A stretch of 64,000 bases of DNA from Spirosoma radiotolerans. Lineage in GTDB: Bacteria > Bacteroidota > Bacteroidia > Cytophagales > Spirosomataceae. The number at the start of each line of letters is the position of its first letter. The stretch's first letter is position 1. A model generated the notes under the pieces. It saw only the letters and a list, made by a program, of their open reading frames with translations, was not told the origin of the DNA and did no database searches. This document shows, one piece after another, positions 60,624 to 64,000 of the stretch. Position numbers and translations under genes: made by a program. The stretch is from positions 3,844,001-3,908,000 of the forward strand of contig NZ_CP010429.1 of assembly GCF_000974425.1 (NCBI RefSeq), read 5' to 3'.

Positions 60624-62165
60624 TTACTTCTTAACCCCATAATACATTTCCCAGAAGGCGAGTTGGGGTTTTGTTGGCAAGGGAGCACTATTGATAGTTT
60701 TGTCGATAATGATGACCTGTTCAGTGGCTGGCGTATACGTTGGCCAGTTGGGCAAATTCCCTCCATTTGGATTGCCAGTCTTGGCAAAATTGACCCAATA
60801 AGATGACATCACATCGGCAATGTGCTGATCGATGGGTTCCCACGGCCGGTTGAGCGTATGCAGGTTGTTGTAGGCATATACGATCTCGCCGGAGTGAAAC
60901 GCACCAAACTCCGACGCGGGTGTGGCGGCAGGCACCTGGCGGTTAAAATTATACATGTACACGGGCGCTTTACCCGTTTTGGCCTGCATGTTCGCCCAGG
61001 TATAGTCCTGAATACCAAAAGATTCGTCCCGATTACTATTTCCCTGCGCCTGGGCCGCTTCGGCGTCGTTCTGAGCGGGGTAAGCCGCCAGAAAGGCATC
61101 ACGTTTATCCCCGAAGCGTTTCTTTACCTGTTCCTGAAAGGCATCGGCTTTGGCCGGAGGTCCCATTAATTTATCGTCCTTGTTCCAGCCAACGATGAGT
61201 GGTACATCACGCTGATGAGCCTTTGCGTAGCTATCCATAATGGGCTCAGGTGTAACGTATCCATCGACAATGGGAGAACTTGGTCCACCTTTCGCCTGCT
61301 GAATGGCATCGGCGGATAACGCCCGAAGTTCGGCCAGTGAACTCGCATTCAACGCTTTGGCAAACGACACGCCCTGTTGCTCGGCGCCTTGCAACGTCAG
61401 GTTGGGCCGGATAGGACTGGTCACAAAACTACCGCCACTCTCGGCAATTGCCTTCTGAAAAAGTCCTTTGGCGAGGGGTGATGCCGTCAGGAAATTGACC
61501 GCAAACGCACCCGCCGATTGCCCGGCGATGGTGACGTTGTTGGGATCGCCACCCAGGGTAGCTATATTTTTCCGAACCCATTGCAGTGCGGCAATCATGT
61601 CGAGCAGGGCATAGTTGCCCGATGCATGGTATCCTGACTCATCCGACAGTTCGGGGTGGGCCAGGAAGCCAAACACGCCAAGCCGGTAGTTAATATTGAC
61701 AAACACGACGCCTTTTTTGGCCATAGACTCCCCGTCATAAATTGGGCAGGCACCTCCCCCGCTTCGGAAACCACCGCCGGGAATGAAGACGATCACCGGA
61801 CGTTTTTCAGTAGCCGATTTTGCCCCCGTCCACACATTCAGGTACAGGCAATCTTCACTGATAGGCTGTTCGGGAATCAGGAATTCCGACGACCAGTACA
61901 TAAATGGCGCCGGTTTCGCCTGCATGGGGCTAGGCCCGAATGCCTGACATTTCCGAACATCATTCCAGTTCGTAACAGGCTGCGGAGCTTTCCACCGCAA
62001 ATTCGCCACCGGAGGAGCTGCGAACGGAATACCTTTATAAATCCGTACATCGCCCGATTTATTGGTCGTTCCCTCGATCCGTCCGTTGGCGGTTTTGACA
62101 ACCAGCGATTGGCCGACAGCAGATAACGAGAGGATTATGAGGAGAAGAAAAATGACTTGTTTCAT
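60624..62165 (-). CDS. type-B carboxylesterase/lipase family protein
   Basis: A 513-residue alpha/beta hydrolase with a signal peptide (about 1-18, LLLIILSLSAVGQS). Carboxylesterase-type signatures: SEDCLYLNVWTG, the oxyanion region VFIPGGGF, NYRLGVFGF and the nucleophile Ser217 in GQSAGAFAV. The catalytic acid and His (near AFHSGEIVYAYNN) fall in the expected region. It lies 59 nt from the GH3 gene, in the same direction, and may remove acetyl or other ester groups from hemicellulose. Confidence 0.86.
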   Translation of the reverse strand: MKQVIFLLLIILSLSAVGQSLVVKTANGRIEGTTNKSGDVRIYKGIPFAAPPVANLRWKAPQPVTNWNDVRKCQAFGPSPMQAKPAPFMYWSSEFLIPEQPISEDCLYLNVWTGAKSATEKRPVIVFIPGGGFRSGGGACPIYDGESMAKKGVVFVNINYRLGVFGFLAHPELSDESGYHASGNYALLDMIAALQWVRKNIATLGGDPNNVTIAGQSAGAFAVNFLTASPLAKGLFQKAIAESGGSFVTSPIRPNLTLQGAEQQGVSFAKALNASSLAELRALSADAIQQAKGGPSSPIVDGYVTPEPIMDSYAKAHQRDVPLIVGWNKDDKLMGPPAKADAFQEQVKKRFGDKRDAFLAAYPAQNDAEAAQAQGNSNRDESFGIQDYTWANMQAKTGKAPVYMYNFNRQVPAATPASEFGAFHSGEIVYAYNNLHTLNRPWEPIDQHIADVMSSYWVNFAKTGNPNGGNLPNWPTYTPATEQVIIIDKTINSAPLPTKPQLAFWEMYYGVKK

Positions 62166-62207
62166 AGACTAACGAGTTTACCGGGCATCAGAATTATGGC
62201 CTACCGA

Positions 62208-63104
62208 TTAAGGCATAACAGCCCCATTCTCCTTCAGGATTTTATGGAAAAACAGTAGGTGAGACGGCAGTGAATTCTCCCAGTAATCCCAGGTATGCCC
62301 GCCCGGATGTTCGGTATAGTCGTGGGGCGTCTGGTTGTAAACGAGCCGCCGGTGCAACTCCCGATTGGGTTCAATCAGGAAATCATCCACACCACAATCA
62401 ATAATGATTTTCAGGCCGTTGGCTTTGATCTTATCGACCATATTCACCACCGAATTAGCCGCGTACAAATCGGGAGTTGCACCAGCCGGGCCAAGAATCC
62501 GTTCAAACTGCGGGGTAATCTGTTTGGCAAATTCGGGCGTAAGTTTCCAGTTCTTCCGGTCCAGATCGACGGCGCCACTCATGCTCCCAGCCGCGCAATA
62601 TAAGTCCGGATGGCGCGCCGAAAGGTATAGAGCCCCGTGCCCTCCCATACTTAAGCCGCTGATTACCCGTCCTTTCCGATCTTTAATGGTGCGGTACGTA
62701 TTATCAATTTTCTCAATAACTTCCTTTGTAATGTATGTCTCGAACTGGTTGTCTTTCCGAATGGGGCTGTCCAGATAACCGCTCAACGTTTCGCCTTCCG
62801 GTGTTACAATAATGAGGTTATATTGATCGGACAGCTTCTGCAACAACTGTTTGTCAGGCGTTTTCGATAGCCAGTCGCTGAACCGCCCTCCTCCCCCGTG
62901 CAACAGATACAATACGGGATAGGTCGCCTTGCCCTTCGCATAGGAATTAGGCAAAACAACGGCCGCCCGCAGGTTCTTCTGCATAGCCGCCGAGGGAATA
63001 TCCAGCGAGTCGACTTTAGCGCCGATCGACAGAATGGGAGCACCGATCAGGCTTAGCAGGAATACCAATACCGTTCCTTTCATAAAGATGAATCGCTTCT
63101 TCAA
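62208..63104 (-). CDS. secreted esterase (Esterase-D/feruloyl-type alpha/beta hydrolase)
   Basis: A 298-residue alpha/beta hydrolase of the putative-esterase family (feruloyl esterase, S-formylglutathione hydrolase, antigen 85 relatives). A signal peptide (about 9-28) is followed by YPVLYLLHGGGG, the nucleophile in GLSMGGHGAL at about Ser150, an Asp in CGVDDFL and the His in PGGHTWDYW. It sits 42 nt from the carboxylesterase gene and 18 nt from the next esterase, so the three are probably co-transcribed. The pair of esterases with GH3 points to removal of aromatic or acetyl groups from xylan. Confidence 0.85.
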   Translation of the reverse strand: MKKRFIFMKGTVLVFLLSLIGAPILSIGAKVDSLDIPSAAMQKNLRAAVVLPNSYAKGKATYPVLYLLHGGGGRFSDWLSKTPDKQLLQKLSDQYNLIIVTPEGETLSGYLDSPIRKDNQFETYITKEVIEKIDNTYRTIKDRKGRVISGLSMGGHGALYLSARHPDLYCAAGSMSGAVDLDRKNWKLTPEFAKQITPQFERILGPAGATPDLYAANSVVNMVDKIKANGLKIIIDCGVDDFLIEPNRELHRRLVYNQTPHDYTEHPGGHTWDYWENSLPSHLLFFHKILKENGAVMP

Positions 63105-63122
63105 AGCTGTGATAAGGTTGTC

Positions 63123-64000
63123 TTACTTAAATAACTGGGGAACATACTCATTGAGGTACTGCCGCCAGTTGATCCAGGTATGGCCGCCAGTGGTTTCTTT
63201 ATACTGGTACTTGATCTTGTGCTTGTCGAGGAGCGCCAGCGTTTTCTTGTTGGCATCCATCACAAAATCATCTTTCCCAATCTCTACCCAAAACAGTTTC
63301 TTGTTTTTGTTGAACGAAGCGTCGTTCAGAGCTTTGCTATATTTAGTCTCCGCTTCGTCGATCGACGGGCCAAAAAAGCCTGAGCTGAACACGCCAACGT
63401 AATTGAATAAGTCGGGACGGGTCAGGCTCACGTCCAGTGTCTGAAATCCACCCATCGACAACCCGGCCAGCGCCCGGTTTTCCCGATTTGGCAACGTGCG
63501 ATACGTCTTCTCGACATAGGGCATGACGTCTTTTAGGAATTCATTGGCAAACATATCGCGCATGGTACTCAATCCCTGCATGGGGTTGGCCTGTCCCGTT
63601 GCGGGTGGCATCGGCATGCTGCCATTGGGCATCACCACGATCATGGGTTTAGCCTGTCCGGCGGCCAGTAAATTATCCAGGATAAAGCCAGCCCGGCCAA
63701 CGGTGTTCCAGCCCGAATCATCGTCGCCTGCCCCGTGCAGCAAATAGAAGACTGGGTATTTTCCATTTCCCTGCTCGTAGCCAGGTGGTGTATAGACGTG
63801 CATTCGGCGCATCATATTCAGCGAACCCGACGAGTACCAGACCTCTCTGACCTGGCCATGGGGCACAGCCCGGTTGTCCTCGAAAGCAGTTTCGGCACCG
63901 GGCACGGCCATCACATTTTCCAAACTGCTGATACCCTGCTTGATGACCGGATTCTTCGGATCCATCGTCCGTACGCCATCAACCATCAAGGTGTAGGTGT
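63123..64000 (-). CDS. esterase with N-terminal carbohydrate-binding-like domain (partial)
   Basis: The 5' end of this gene runs off the window; about 290 C-terminal residues are visible. The readable N-terminal part (TYTLMVDGVRTMDPKNP) resembles the glycogen-binding/E-set domain that precedes many Bacteroidota feruloyl-esterase-like proteins. The esterase domain has YPVFYLLHGAGDDDSGW, the nucleophile in AGLSMGGFQTL, an Asp in GKDDFV and the His in GGHTWINW. Close relative of the next gene, 18 nt away. The frame stays open to the window edge. Confidence 0.85.
   Translation of the reverse strand, partial: TYTLMVDGVRTMDPKNPVIKQGISSLENVMAVPGAETAFEDNRAVPHGQVREVWYSSGSLNMMRRMHVYTPPGYEQGNGKYPVFYLLHGAGDDDSGWNTVGRAGFILDNLLAAGQAKPMIVVMPNGSMPMPPATGQANPMQGLSTMRDMFANEFLKDVMPYVEKTYRTLPNRENRALAGLSMGGFQTLDVSLTRPDLFNYVGVFSSGFFGPSIDEAETKYSKALNDASFNKNKKLFWVEIGKDDFVMDANKKTLALLDKHKIKYQYKETTGGHTWINWRQYLNEYVPQLFK

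Noticed and set aside
1-64000. tRNA, rRNA, insertion sequences or prophage genes
   Set aside because: None was seen on reading both strands; no transposase, integrase or phage structural motif occurs among the real genes. tRNAs are hard to exclude by eye.

Overview
The window looks like chromosomal DNA from a Cytophagales bacterium (phylum Bacteroidota), most like Spirosoma or a close relative. This is inferred from several signs: a TonB-dependent receptor with an N-terminal carboxypeptidase-regulatory domain, outer-membrane barrel proteins and SPII lipoproteins, exact matches to the Bacteroidota -7 promoter box TAnnTTTG (before the HMA/copA pair, prmC, mntR and kup), weak or absent Shine-Dalgarno sequences, and protein sequences typical of that group. 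I saw no rRNA, tRNA, CRISPR array, insertion sequence or prophage.

Layout. 0-12 kb: ribosomal protein L25, a copper pair (HMA chaperone and P-type ATPase), a GH2 glycosidase, a CusA/CzcA-type RND pump followed by an OmpR-family regulator and histidine kinase, a candidate structured small RNA between pump and regulator, and a phytanoyl-CoA dioxygenase-like protein. 12-27 kb: housekeeping and envelope genes (aroA, nagA, an exported TPR plus actin-fold ATPase-like protein, a TonB receptor with a lipoprotein, ribD, prmC, moxR, msrB, a lipoprotein and a barrel protein). 27-44 kb: a mostly minus-strand envelope-glycan block (MBOAT acyltransferase, four GT2 enzymes, three polytopic membrane proteins, EamA exporter, LptF/G permease, methyltransferase), interrupted by a divergent mntR-mntH manganese module with a clear shared operator. 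44-54.5 kb: an ECF sigma factor with an anti-sigma-like TPR protein, convergent with a tight eight-gene minus-strand operon that encodes two FHA proteins, a PP2C phosphatase, a caspase-like protease, a transmembrane Ser/Thr kinase, an acidic membrane protein, a TPR membrane protein and a PKD/LamG lipoprotein. 55-64 kb: potassium uptake (kup), a sugar-nucleotide epimerase, then GH3, carboxylesterase and two esterases that look like a plant-polysaccharide side-chain removal set.

Two things stand out. First, the kinase-phosphatase-FHA-caspase operon is the best candidate for an undescribed signalling or cell-fate system. Second, the DNA carries unusual repeats. A 15-bp GC-rich unit is expanded in frame inside nagA (six copies) and again inside ribD (two copies, other reading direction). 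There is a 128-bp near-perfect palindrome with 62-bp arms. Many short gaps between co-directional genes are filled almost exactly by long inverted repeats of unrelated sequence whose inner edge lies 0-12 nt from the next start codon.

All functional calls are from reading motifs by eye; no database search was run. Start codons were moved inward from the longest frame where promoters, repeats or family N-termini argued for it, and this is stated in each entry.
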